From Oscillibacter faecalis_A (lineage in GTDB: Bacteria > Bacillota > Clostridia > Oscillospirales > Oscillospiraceae), in the NCBI RefSeq assembly GCF_029218125.1, contig NZ_JARFXX010000001.1, positions 124,001 to 188,000 of the forward strand: a stretch of DNA of 64,000 nucleotides, in the 5' to 3' direction. The translations under genes were made by a program, and so were the position numbers. Shown here piece by piece: positions 45,991-53,866 of the stretch. The notes under the pieces are model-generated. The model was given only the letters and a program-made list of their open reading frames with translations. It was not told the origin of the DNA and searched no databases. How positions within the stretch are numbered: the first letter of the stretch is position 1; every line of letters starts with the position of its first letter.

Positions 45991-46440
45991 TCAGCGTCTT
46001 CTGCGCCCGCCCTGCTTGCCGGAGATATTCCGGTTCAGGTCCGCCATCTTCCGCTCGGAGGAGGACAAAAACTGCTTGAGCTTATCCTCAAAGTCCAAAT
46101 CGCCGGAGGGCGTGGTATCCGCTGCCTGCACGGGCGCACGATGCTGGGGCGCGGCAGGGCGGGGAGATGTCCGGGGCTGGAAGGACCGCTGCGCGGGCCG
46201 CTCCGGCGCGGGAAGCGCCTTTTTAATGGAAAGGTCCAACTTTCCGTCTTTGATGGCCAGCAGCTTGACCTTGACCGTCTGCCCCTCCTGAAGAAAATCG
46301 TGGACATCATTGACATAGGTGTTGGCGATCTCGGAGATATGTACAAGGCCGGACCTGCCGCCCTCCAAGGCTACGAAGGCGCCGAATTTTGTGATGCTGG
46401 TGACCTTGCCCTCTAAAATCGTTCCGACCTCAAGTTCCAT
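45991..46440 (-). CDS. S1 RNA-binding domain protein (YabR-like)
   Basis: 149 residues. One N-terminal S1 domain (VGTILEGKVTSITKFGAFVALEGGRSGLVHISEIA) with a Pro/Arg/Ala-rich tail ending GKQGGRRRR. The position after divIC matches B. subtilis yabR. Probably an RNA- or ribosome-associated protein. AAAAGGAG lies 13 bases before the ATG, farther than usual. Confidence 0.88.
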   Translation of the reverse strand: MELEVGTILEGKVTSITKFGAFVALEGGRSGLVHISEIANTYVNDVHDFLQEGQTVKVKLLAIKDGKLDLSIKKALPAPERPAQRSFQPRTSPRPAAPQHRAPVQAADTTPSGDLDFEDKLKQFLSSSERKMADLNRNISGKQGGRRRR

Positions 46441-46497
46441 AAATGCTGTATAACTCCTTTTTGATTTCAATATCTGCACCGGCTCTGCCGGAAATGC

Positions 46498-46800
46498 TCA
46501 GTTGGATTTATCGTAGAAGACGTATTCGTTGCTGTCCGTCCAGCCCAACTCGTTCCGGGCCAGCTCCTCCATTTTCTCGTCGGTGGCGCCCTCGGCAATA
46601 TCGGCGCGCAGCGCCTCATTGTCCTGCTTCAGCGTCTCCACCTGCTGCGCGTAGGCGTCATGCTCCGCCCGGGCCTTCTCGTTTTCGCCCTGCTGCACGT
46701 ACAGCCGCCAGCCCAACACCGCCAGCACCAGCAGAAGCACCAGATGTACCGACAGACTGCCGCTTCTTTTTTTTGCGGCCCCGGCCGCTTTTTTTGCCAT
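46498..46800 (-). CDS. divIC: DivIC/FtsB-type septum formation initiator
   Basis: 100 residues. Basic start, one membrane helix (SVHLVLLLVLAVLGWRLYV), then a coiled coil (residues 42-75) and a compact end (ATDEKMEELARNELGWTDSNEYVFYD), as in DivIC. Works with FtsL and FtsQ/DivIB at the division septum. The yabQ frame overlaps its first 143 bp. Start follows AAAGGAGGCGGGCCTC. Confidence 0.9.
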   Translation of the reverse strand: MAKKAAGAAKKRSGSLSVHLVLLLVLAVLGWRLYVQQGENEKARAEHDAYAQQVETLKQDNEALRADIAEGATDEKMEELARNELGWTDSNEYVFYDKSN

Positions 46801-47266
46801 GAGGCCCGCCTCCTTTGCGCCGGGATACCCTATCCCGATGAATCCATAATATTGTAACGTATTTCTTCCAAAAATAAAAGAGGTTTTTTGCCGCTTCAGC
46901 AATTTTTTTGCAGCCCCTCATCCCCCACCGCACCGGCAGGCTCAGCAGCCGGTACAGCTCTCCGGCCCGGTCCAGCCAGAAGTCCCACACGGGACGGAGC
47001 GCGGCAGAGGCGGCGCTGAAATAGGAAACGGCGCCGCCTACGGCGCCCAGAAGGATATAGCCCCGGAGCTGTCCGTCCGTCTGCCGCATGAGAAAGAGAA
47101 ACAGTCCCCCAGCGGCAAACAGGCAGCAGCCAAGGTCCAGCACAGCGGTCAGCCGGGGATGCCGCAGCCGCACCGCCCGCATTAGGTCATACACCACGCC
47201 CACGGCCATTCCCAGCAGAATTGCCAGAAGAAAGCTGCGGAGCTGCTCCGTGATCTGAATTTCCAT
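46658..47266 (-). CDS. yabQ: YabQ-like spore cortex protein
   Basis: 202 residues. Residues 1-130 fit YabQ: ITEQLRSFLLAILLGMAVGVVYDLMRAVRL and three further helices, with RAGELYRLLSLPVRWG. Required for cortex formation in spores. The frame then continues as a very basic tail into the divIC gene, overlapping it by 143 bp; the tail is probably a by-product of a lost stop codon or a small frameshift. The start lies 3 bp after the yabP stop, so translation is likely coupled. Confidence 0.82.
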   Translation of the reverse strand: MEIQITEQLRSFLLAILLGMAVGVVYDLMRAVRLRHPRLTAVLDLGCCLFAAGGLFLFLMRQTDGQLRGYILLGAVGGAVSYFSAASAALRPVWDFWLDRAGELYRLLSLPVRWGMRGCKKIAEAAKNLFYFWKKYVTILWIHRDRVSRRKGGGPHGKKSGRGRKKKKRQSVGTSGASAGAGGVGLAAVRAAGRKREGPGGA

Positions 47267-47269
47267 GGC

Positions 47270-47551
47270 TCAGCCGAACAGGCGGCTGAAAAAGCCCCCC
47301 TGACGGTTCGGCGCATCCTCGTAGGCGATGGAGTCGATGCGTCCGTCCACGAACAGTTCGCCGCCCTCTAAGGATAGCTTGCCGATGTGCAGGTCCTCCC
47401 CGGTCACAACCAGCATTCCGGCAGCGGTGCTCATAACCACGCCGGTCTCGTCAAAGCGCTCCACATCCTCCACGCCGGAAACCGTCAGATGCTCCCGGCC
47501 CGTCAGCTCCAGCCGGTGGGCCTCAGCGGGAATATTGAATTCAGCGGCCAT
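47270..47551 (-). CDS. yabP: YabP/YqfC-family sporulation protein
   Basis: 93 residues with the YabP pattern (HRLELTGREHLTVSGVEDVERFDETGVVMSTAAGMLVVTGEDLHI shown by parts; GGELFVDGRIDSIAYED). Works with YabQ in spore cortex assembly. Ends GGFFSRLFG. Start follows GGGAGGGGATGGT. In the conserved rqcP-yabP-yabQ-divIC order. Confidence 0.93.
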   Translation of the reverse strand: MAAEFNIPAEAHRLELTGREHLTVSGVEDVERFDETGVVMSTAAGMLVVTGEDLHIGKLSLEGGELFVDGRIDSIAYEDAPNRQGGFFSRLFG

Positions 47552-47600
47552 ACCATCCCCTCCCTGTCACAAGGCTATGCGGACAGGACTATGGATAGAA

Positions 47601-47840
47601 CTACACCTGCCGGTACATGGCGGCGGCCTCGCTCTGGCGCACAGTCTCCTGCACGGAGACCACCTCCACCGTAATGGTCCGGGCACCGAAGCGCAGGGAA
47701 ATTTTATCGCCCTCCTTCACCTCGTAGGAGGCCCGGGCGGGCTTATCGTTGACAGTGACCAGTCCGTTGTCGCAGGCTTCGTTGGCCACGGTCCGCCGCT
47801 TGATGAGGCGGGAGACCTTGAGATATTTGTCCAAACGCAT
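47601..47840 (-). CDS. rqcP: S4-domain ribosome quality-control factor
   Basis: 79-residue S4 RNA-binding protein (MRLDKYLKVSRLIKRRTVANEACDNG), the YabO/Hsp15 family now known as RqcP, which helps RqcH add alanine tails on stalled 50S subunits. Start follows TTGGAGGAAACACA. It follows hupB, with a terminator between. Confidence 0.92.
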   Translation of the reverse strand: MRLDKYLKVSRLIKRRTVANEACDNGLVTVNDKPARASYEVKEGDKISLRFGARTITVEVVSVQETVRQSEAAAMYRQV

Positions 47841-47860
47841 TGTGTTTCCTCCAAAAATGC

Positions 47861-47884
47861 AAAAAGAGGGGGCATAGCCCCCTC
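47861..47884 (-). terminator. hupB terminator
   Basis: GAGGGGGC-ATA-GCCCCCTC stem with a leftward TTTTT, 13 bp past the hupB stop and just before the rqcP start; partial read-through would feed the sporulation genes. Confidence 0.85.
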
Positions 47885-47896
47885 CTTGGTTCATAC

Positions 47897-48172
47897 TTAC
47901 TTCGCCACAGCGTCCTTCAGGGCCTTGCCGGCCTTGAACACAGGCACCTTGGAAGCGGGAATCTCCACAACTTCCTTCGTCCGGGGGTTGCGGCCGGTAC
48001 GGGCAGCGCGGCTCTTGACCTCGAAGGAGCCAAAGCCCACCAGCTGCACCTTGTCGCCCTCCTTCAGAGCGGCGGTAATGGTGTCCAGAGTCGCGGTAAC
48101 GGCGATCTCGGCGTCCTTCTTGGAAATCTCAGCGGCGGCTGCCACGGCAGCGATCAGTTCAGCCTTGTTCAT
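47897..48172 (-). CDS. hup: DNA-binding protein HU
   Basis: 91-residue HU/IHF protein: MNKAELIAAVAAAAEISKKDAE, VQLVGFGSFEV, and the DNA-binding arm RTGRNPRTKEVVEIPASKVPVFKAGKALK. Compacts the chromosome as a dimer. Start at 48172, nine bases after AGGAGG, rather than the ATG at 48178 that is too close. Sits between mazG and rqcP, a common clostridial arrangement. Confidence 0.96.
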   Translation of the reverse strand: MNKAELIAAVAAAAEISKKDAEIAVTATLDTITAALKEGDKVQLVGFGSFEVKSRAARTGRNPRTKEVVEIPASKVPVFKAGKALKDAVAK

Positions 48173-48238
48173 TATCATATTCCTCCTGTAAAATGTGAAA
48201 TCCCTTTTATCTCTTACCGCCTGTGCGGCGGTGAAGAT

Positions 48239-49036
48239 TCATTTTTTTGCCTGCTCCCACAGAGCGACGAGCTCCGCCTCCGTATAGTCCGAAAGGGGCT
48301 TGTCCGCCGTATCCGCCACAGTGCGGAAGCGGGACTGATACTTGTCACAGGCACGGTGCAGCGCGTCCTCCGGGTCCACACCGGACATCTGGGCGATTTT
48401 GCAGAGGGCAAACAGCGCGTCCCCCAGCTCCTCACGGACGCCGTGGGGCGCGTCCACGGCTCCGCCGGTCTCTACCGCCTGCCGCAGCTCACCGCATTCC
48501 TCGTCCAGCTTCTCCAGCGCCCCGGTCACGGAGCTCCAGTTGAACCCGGCCTTCACGGAGCGGGAAACGATTTTTTCTGCCCGCCAAAGCGCCGGCAGCG
48601 TATGGGGCACGGCCTCAACGGCGTCTGCCGGGGAGGTATAGCCCTTTTCCTGCTTTTTCTGCGCCTCCCAGTCCTCCAGCGCCTCGGCGCTGTCAGCGGC
48701 AGCCTGTGCGGAGCCGAACACATGAGCGTGGCGGAAAACCAGCTTCTGCGCGACACCGTCCACTACATCGTCCGGGGTAAAGCGGCCACGCTCCTCCTCC
48801 ATGGCGGCATGGAACACCACCTGAAGCAGAACGTCTCCCAACTCCTCCTGCATATCGGGCGCGCTGTCGCGGTCAATGGCGTCCAGCGCCTCGTAGGTCT
48901 CCTCTAAGAAGTTCCGGCGGATGGACTGGTGGGTCTGCTCCCGGTCCCACGGGCAGCCGCCCGGCGCCCGAAGGATTCGCATGATGGTCAGCAGGTCCTC
49001 CCAGTCATAGCGCTCTTTCCTTTGAAAATTTACCAT
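48239..49036 (-). CDS. mazG: Nucleoside triphosphate pyrophosphohydrolase
   Basis: 265 residues with two MazG domains: CPWDREQTHQSIRRNFLEETYEALDAID with EELGDVLLQVVFHA, and LDEECGELRQAV with EELGDALFALCKIA. The EExxE and ExxD metal sites are intact in both. Clears abnormal NTPs or lowers ppGpp by analogy. Follows the spoVB-like gene as in B. subtilis yabN. Confidence 0.94.
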   Translation of the reverse strand: MVNFQRKERYDWEDLLTIMRILRAPGGCPWDREQTHQSIRRNFLEETYEALDAIDRDSAPDMQEELGDVLLQVVFHAAMEEERGRFTPDDVVDGVAQKLVFRHAHVFGSAQAAADSAEALEDWEAQKKQEKGYTSPADAVEAVPHTLPALWRAEKIVSRSVKAGFNWSSVTGALEKLDEECGELRQAVETGGAVDAPHGVREELGDALFALCKIAQMSGVDPEDALHRACDKYQSRFRTVADTADKPLSDYTEAELVALWEQAKK

Positions 49037-49104
49037 ATCTCCACTACCTTTGCAAGCTATTTTCGCCTGTAACCCTTGATAATGCTGGTTTTTTTATGAA
49101 TTGT

Positions 49105-50718
49105 TCACTTCAGGCGCAAAAGTTTGGTGATTTTGTCTCCCTTCGGCAGAGCTTTTACATCCTCTGCCCGCAGGATTCGCAGCGCCACCACCAATACGCC
49201 GTACACCACCACACCGGCCAGAATGCCGACCAGCGTTGCCAGCGCGTTGGCGCCGTAAGCGGAGTGGCCGCTGAGAAGGCGATACACCAGACCGTACACT
49301 GCCCACGCGGCGCCGCCCATCAGGACAGAGGCCAGCACCGGCTTTGCGAATAGTTGGATGTACCGGGGCTTCTCCGGGGAATACTTCCACACGAAGAACA
49401 AATTCAAGCCGCAGATGGTCAGATAGCAGCACAGCGTAGAAATGGGCGCGCCGTGAATGTTGATGTTCGGATTGCCCACCAAAATGTAATTCATGACCAC
49501 CTTCACCACGCCGCCGGCGATGACGGTGAAAATGGGAAGCTGCTCCTTGCCGTAGGTCTGCAAAATGGCGTTGGTGAGAATCATGAGACAAATGAAGATC
49601 AGTGCGATGCCTAAAATCTGCAGATGAGGGCCTGCCGCCAACGCGTCCTCCCGCTGCATGGGCAGCACCAAAAGCTCAATGGGCGTAGAGAGCACAGAGA
49701 GGCCCACGCCTGCCGGCAGCGCCAGAATGGCAATGAGCCGGAAGGCGGAGGAAATAATACGATCCGCCTCGCCGTGGTCCTGCCGAGCCAGCGCCGCCGC
49801 CGCAAAGGGGATGAGGCTCATGGTGACGGGATAGACGAACGAGGCCACCATGTTCGGCATATCCATGGCCATGCTGTACTGTCCGTTCAGCACTGCCGCC
49901 GCCGTTTCGGAAAGTCCCAGTGCGCTTTGCAGGCGACCCATAACGATTTTGGTGTCGATGATATTGATGATGCTCATGGCGGAGTTGCTGAGGGTGATGG
50001 GAACGCCAATGAGCAGAATGCTCTTGATGATGGCGCCGCTGGAGGACGGGGTATCCAGCGCCTCCTGCCGGTTCCGGTGGGTGGCAAGATAAACGCACAA
50101 AAACAGCATGGAGACCACCGTGCCCGCCGTGACACCCACAATGGCGCCAGCGGCGCCCAGCTCATCGGAAAGGCCGATATGGAGCGCATACCATGCCAGC
50201 GGCAGTCCAATTCCCAGCTTCAGCAGCGCCTCCAAAACCTGAGAGACCGCCGTGGGGGCCATATTGCCCTGCCCCTGTGTGTAGCCCCGCATACAGGCCA
50301 GCAGGCACACGCAGAATACGGCGGGAGCCAATGCCCGGACAGCGGGAGCTGCCAGAGAGTTATTCAAAAAGCGGGCAAGACCATCCGCCTGCGTGAACAT
50401 CAGCACGGAGCACACCAGCCCCAAACCGAAAAACAGCCAGATAGCCGTGCGGAAAATTTTCCGCTTTTCATTTTCCAGGCCCTGCGCGTGGGCCTGACTG
50501 GTCATCCGGGAGATGGCCAGCGGCAGACCCGCCGTGGAGAAGGTCAGAAGAAAATTGTAAATGCGGTAGGCGGTATCAAAATACGTTTTGCCCGCGCCGC
50601 CCAAAATATTGTTCAGCGGCAGCTTGTAAACGGCGCCGATGATCTTCACCACCACCACCGCCGCTGCCAAAATGGCGGCACCGCCCAAAAAGGATTGCTT
50701 TTTTGCAGGAGTTGCCAT
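49105..50718 (-). CDS. SpoVB/MurJ-type polysaccharide flippase
   Basis: 537 residues, about 14 membrane helices, MVF/MOP superfamily. SFLGGAAILAAAVVVVKIIGAVYKLPL is the conserved opening; GLPLAISRMTSQAHAQG and TYGKEQLPIFTVIAGGVVKVVMNYIL are typical of the SpoVB group. Probably flips lipid-linked precursors for spore cortex or envelope. Placement directly before mazG matches B. subtilis spoVB (yabM). Start follows GAGGTATTAGC. Confidence 0.9.
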   Translation of the reverse strand: MATPAKKQSFLGGAAILAAAVVVVKIIGAVYKLPLNNILGGAGKTYFDTAYRIYNFLLTFSTAGLPLAISRMTSQAHAQGLENEKRKIFRTAIWLFFGLGLVCSVLMFTQADGLARFLNNSLAAPAVRALAPAVFCVCLLACMRGYTQGQGNMAPTAVSQVLEALLKLGIGLPLAWYALHIGLSDELGAAGAIVGVTAGTVVSMLFLCVYLATHRNRQEALDTPSSSGAIIKSILLIGVPITLSNSAMSIINIIDTKIVMGRLQSALGLSETAAAVLNGQYSMAMDMPNMVASFVYPVTMSLIPFAAAALARQDHGEADRIISSAFRLIAILALPAGVGLSVLSTPIELLVLPMQREDALAAGPHLQILGIALIFICLMILTNAILQTYGKEQLPIFTVIAGGVVKVVMNYILVGNPNINIHGAPISTLCCYLTICGLNLFFVWKYSPEKPRYIQLFAKPVLASVLMGGAAWAVYGLVYRLLSGHSAYGANALATLVGILAGVVVYGVLVVALRILRAEDVKALPKGDKITKLLRLK

Positions 50719-50844
50719 GCTAATACCTCGGCTTTTCAGATTGATTCGCAAATCACATACGCGGCGCGCACCGCGCCGCTTTCTTTATCTTTATTAGGTA
50801 TGTTCGTCAGAGGCGGAACATACCCAAAACCGCTGCGGGTCTTT
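50719..50844. other. Intergenic stem-loops before the spoVB-like gene
   Basis: Two hairpins without clear leftward T runs: GGTATGTTC (50797-50805) / GAACATACC (50816-50824) and GCGGCGCG (50761-50768) / CGCGCCGC (50772-50779). They separate the recJ-hemZ-zinc ribbon unit from the spoVB unit. Confidence 0.5.
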
Positions 50845-51195
50845 TTACAGCTTTTCACCGCAGTCCCGGCAGTATACATCGTCGGGCTTCACCTCCCGGC
50901 CGCAGCGGGGGCAGAGCAGATGCACCACCGGGTCGCCCTCCAGTTCTCGGACCCGCGCCTTCAGGCGGTCGATCTCCTCCATCTTCGCCAGCAACGCCTC
51001 GGAGTCCGTAGGCGTGCCGGTATGGGTGGCGTACAGCAGCTCGCCCAGCTCCCGCAAAGCGGCGTTGATGCCCGCCCGGAGGTCGCTGAGCTCTATCTGA
51101 CGCCGTGCGGCGTCCGTCAGGCGCTTGGCGCCCAGTCCCATGACCTCGGCCACACTGCGGGCCGTTTCCCTCCAGCTTTCACCGCGCTGTTCCAT
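50845..51195 (-). CDS. Zinc-ribbon protein of unknown function
   Basis: 116 residues: a helical N-terminus (residues 1-85, coiled-coil-like near EEIDRLKARVRELE) and a C-terminal zinc ribbon LCPRCGREVKPDDVYCRDCGEKL. No membrane segment. Encoded directly downstream of hemZ; start follows GGGGAGG. Function not known. Confidence 0.82.
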   Translation of the reverse strand: MEQRGESWRETARSVAEVMGLGAKRLTDAARRQIELSDLRAGINAALRELGELLYATHTGTPTDSEALLAKMEEIDRLKARVRELEGDPVVHLLCPRCGREVKPDDVYCRDCGEKL

Positions 51196-51211
51196 AAAAA
51201 CCTCCCCGCCC

Positions 51212-52729
51212 TCAGGCGTCTTTCACATAGTCGGCATAAAATTTGGCAAAGGCGGCCTGATTTTGCAGCGCCTTCTCCGGCCGCTCCGTGTATTCCTTGG
51301 GGTACTTCAGATTAAAGGCCCGCTCAATGTGGTTCGTCCCCGGCTCCACCATTTTTGTAGAGCCGCCGGCCCCGAAGGACAAAATGGAGCACAGCTCGGA
51401 CATGATATCCACATTGTACCAGCATTCGCCGCCGGGACGGCTCCAGCCCACGTTCTCAAAGCTGCCGGACATATATTTCTGCCGGTAGAGATAGTAGGGG
51501 GCAAAGCCCGCGGCCCGCAGCGCCGGGGCGGCATAGTCCAGCATGGCCTGCACGGCGTCACCGTCCGGGATGGACAGCCCCTCTGTAAGAATCCGGCTGC
51601 CCTTTTTCAGCGCCAGCGTGTGAACGGTGATGTTGTCCGCCCCCATAGCAAGGCATTCATCCAGCGAACGCCGGAAGCCCTCCGGCGTATCCTCCGGCAG
51701 CCCCGCAATGAGGTCCATGTTCACATGGGGGAAGTGGTAGGCGGAAACCAGCTCCATAGCCGCCCGGGTCTCCGCTGCCGTGTGGCGGCGGCCGATGGCA
51801 GTGAGCACCTTGTCCTCCATCGTCTGGGGATTGACGGAGACCCGCGTGACGCCGTGGCTTTTCAGAACGGCCAGCTTTTCGGCGGTAATGGTGTCCGGCC
51901 GGCCAGCCTCCACCGTCAGCTCCGGGCAGTCGGAGAGGTCAAAGGACTCCTCCAGCGCGGTCAGCACCGCGTCCAGTTGTCCGGCGGACAGCGTGGTGGG
52001 CGTACCGCCGCCCATGTAAAACGTCCGGGGACGGAGACGGTTTTCCCGCACCATTTCCCCGCCGACGCGCAGCTCAGCCAAAAGGGCCTGCACATAGGGC
52101 TCCACCAGTCCGAAGCTCCGCTCCACGCTTTGACTGACAAAGGAGCAGTAGGCGCAGCGGGTGGGGCAGAACGGAATCCCAACATACAGATCAATATCAC
52201 GCGCCGCCAGACGCTTCCGGGCCTGATATCCCACAATGCCGGTCTCCAGCGCTAACGCGGCCCGCTCCTCCGGAACAAAATAATGCGCCTTGAGGTACGC
52301 CTTTGCCTCCTCGGGAGATTTGCCCTCCATCAAGGCCCAGGTCACGGGCTTGTCGGGCCGCACGCCGGTGAGCATCCCCCACGGGGGCAGCACCAGCTTG
52401 CCCGCAGCTCTGGCCGCCTCCGGCAGTGCTTTCATCAAATTCAGAAACGCCAGATAGAAGCAGGCCGCCACGGCGTAGCGCCGCTGGCCCTCCTGCTCAA
52501 ACGCCGTGCCGGAGAGGGTATACGCCGTTTCCGCCGCACCGGCGGCGCCGCTGTAGTGTAACTCACCGCTGACCCAGCCCCCCGCTGCCGTTTCCTCGGC
52601 GGTCAGGCGGCACCAGTCCGTCTCTCCCGGCTCCACAGCGCCGTACACCGGCTTTTCCAGCGGAAAGAGGTTCATCATGCTCTGCTCTACAATGTAGCGC
52701 TCGTCATGGCCGTGAAATTCCAGCTTCAT
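51212..52729 (-). CDS. hemZ: Coproporphyrinogen dehydrogenase-like radical SAM protein
   Basis: 505 residues. Radical SAM motif GIPFCPTRCAYCSFVSQ with the HemN-type CxxxCxxC, then YMGGGTPTTLS, and the HemZ-type end with ENVGWSRPGGECWYNVDIMSE. N-terminal 150 residues are the HemZ-specific domain. HemZ proteins are annotated as oxygen-independent coproporphyrinogen oxidases, but many relatives lack haem synthesis, so the true role is uncertain. Start 2 bp before the upstream MBL gene end. Confidence 0.88.
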   Translation of the reverse strand: MKLEFHGHDERYIVEQSMMNLFPLEKPVYGAVEPGETDWCRLTAEETAAGGWVSGELHYSGAAGAAETAYTLSGTAFEQEGQRRYAVAACFYLAFLNLMKALPEAARAAGKLVLPPWGMLTGVRPDKPVTWALMEGKSPEEAKAYLKAHYFVPEERAALALETGIVGYQARKRLAARDIDLYVGIPFCPTRCAYCSFVSQSVERSFGLVEPYVQALLAELRVGGEMVRENRLRPRTFYMGGGTPTTLSAGQLDAVLTALEESFDLSDCPELTVEAGRPDTITAEKLAVLKSHGVTRVSVNPQTMEDKVLTAIGRRHTAAETRAAMELVSAYHFPHVNMDLIAGLPEDTPEGFRRSLDECLAMGADNITVHTLALKKGSRILTEGLSIPDGDAVQAMLDYAAPALRAAGFAPYYLYRQKYMSGSFENVGWSRPGGECWYNVDIMSELCSILSFGAGGSTKMVEPGTNHIERAFNLKYPKEYTERPEKALQNQAAFAKFYADYVKDA

Positions 52730-52730
52730 C

Positions 52731-53366
52731 TCAGCCTTGCTCCCGCAGCGCCATCTGCATATAGGGATTTGTTTTCCGTTCCCGCTCCAGCGTACTTGGC
52801 TCCATGTGTCCCGGCAGCACCCGGTAATCTCCGGGCAGGGCCGCCAGACGGGCAAGAGAGGCCATCATGGCCTTCATGCTGCCGCCGGGGAAATCCGTCC
52901 GGCCGCAGGACCCGGCAAAGAGCGTATCGCCGCAGAACAGGGTATCCCCGCACGCCAGCGTAACGCTGCCCTCGGAATGGCCGGGGGTGTGGAGCACCTG
53001 AAGCTCCAGCGTGCCCACCGTGATGCGGTCTCCCTCGCCGTAGAAATTCACACCGCCGAAGGGGATGCGGGACAGCTCCGTTTTCAGGGGGAACAGCTGG
53101 GGACTTGGAAAATCAAAGTCCGCCTCGTGAATATAGACCGCTGTGGGCGGAAGCGTCCGCAGCAGCGCCGGCACCGCGCCAGTATGGTCATAATGGCCGT
53201 GGGTCAGGAGAATTTTATCCACCGTGCAGCCCAGCTTCTTCACGGCGTCCAGAATCACCTCCGGCTCCCCGCCGGGATCGACAATGCCGCAGACCTTGGC
53301 GCCCTCATCGCAGAAAATATAGCAGTTCGTGCCGATGGGGCCTACCTGTAAGGCTTGAATCTTCAT
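52731..53366 (-). CDS. Glyoxalase-II-like MBL hydrolase (YqgX family)
   Basis: 211 residues. VGPIGTNCYIF start, metal motif LTHGHYDHTG (HxHxDH), HTPGHSEGS, FCGDTLFAGSCGRTDFPGG and VLPGHMEPS. Likely hydrolyses a thioester such as S-lactoyl or a related compound; family only. Lies between dtd and hemZ, a common Firmicute order (relA-dtd-MBL-hemZ). Confidence 0.92.
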   Translation of the reverse strand: MKIQALQVGPIGTNCYIFCDEGAKVCGIVDPGGEPEVILDAVKKLGCTVDKILLTHGHYDHTGAVPALLRTLPPTAVYIHEADFDFPSPQLFPLKTELSRIPFGGVNFYGEGDRITVGTLELQVLHTPGHSEGSVTLACGDTLFCGDTLFAGSCGRTDFPGGSMKAMMASLARLAALPGDYRVLPGHMEPSTLERERKTNPYMQMALREQG

Positions 53367-53381
53367 AAGCCACCCCTTGTC

Positions 53382-53822
53382 TCAAGTATCCGTATCGAAC
53401 AAAATGGTCACAGGCCCGTCATTCTGGGAGTAGACCTGCATATCAGCGCCGAACTCGCCGTGCTGGACCTCAAAGCCCCGCTCCCGGCAGTGGGCCATGA
53501 ACCGCTCATACAGCGGGATGGCCACCGGCGGCTTGGCCGCACCGCTGAAGCCGGGGCGGCGGGAGGAGGTGTCGGCATACAGCGTGAACTGAGATACCAC
53601 CAAAAGGCTTCCGCCCACCTGCTCCAAATTCAAATTCATTTTCTCGTTTTCGTCCTCAAAGACCCGCAGATTGCAGATCTTGTCCGCCAGCTTGTCGGCA
53701 GCGGCCTCCGTATCGTTGGGGCCGACACCCAGCAGCACCAGAAAGCCGGTGCCGATCTGGCCATTGACCTGTCCGCCAATCACCACGGAGGCATTTTTTA
53801 CCCGCGTCACAACAGCACGCAT
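53382..53822 (-). CDS. dtd: D-aminoacyl-tRNA deacylase
   Basis: 146 residues with both DTD signatures, SQFTLYADTSSRRPGF and a C-terminal NDGPVTILFDT. Hydrolyses D-aminoacyl-tRNAs to keep D-amino acids out of proteins. Downstream of relA as in many Firmicutes. Confidence 0.96.
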   Translation of the reverse strand: MRAVVTRVKNASVVIGGQVNGQIGTGFLVLLGVGPNDTEAAADKLADKICNLRVFEDENEKMNLNLEQVGGSLLVVSQFTLYADTSSRRPGFSGAAKPPVAIPLYERFMAHCRERGFEVQHGEFGADMQVYSQNDGPVTILFDTDT

Positions 53823-53866
53823 TTTTTACAGCTCCTTATTCCTTGCCCCGCTCTCCGGGGGCAATC

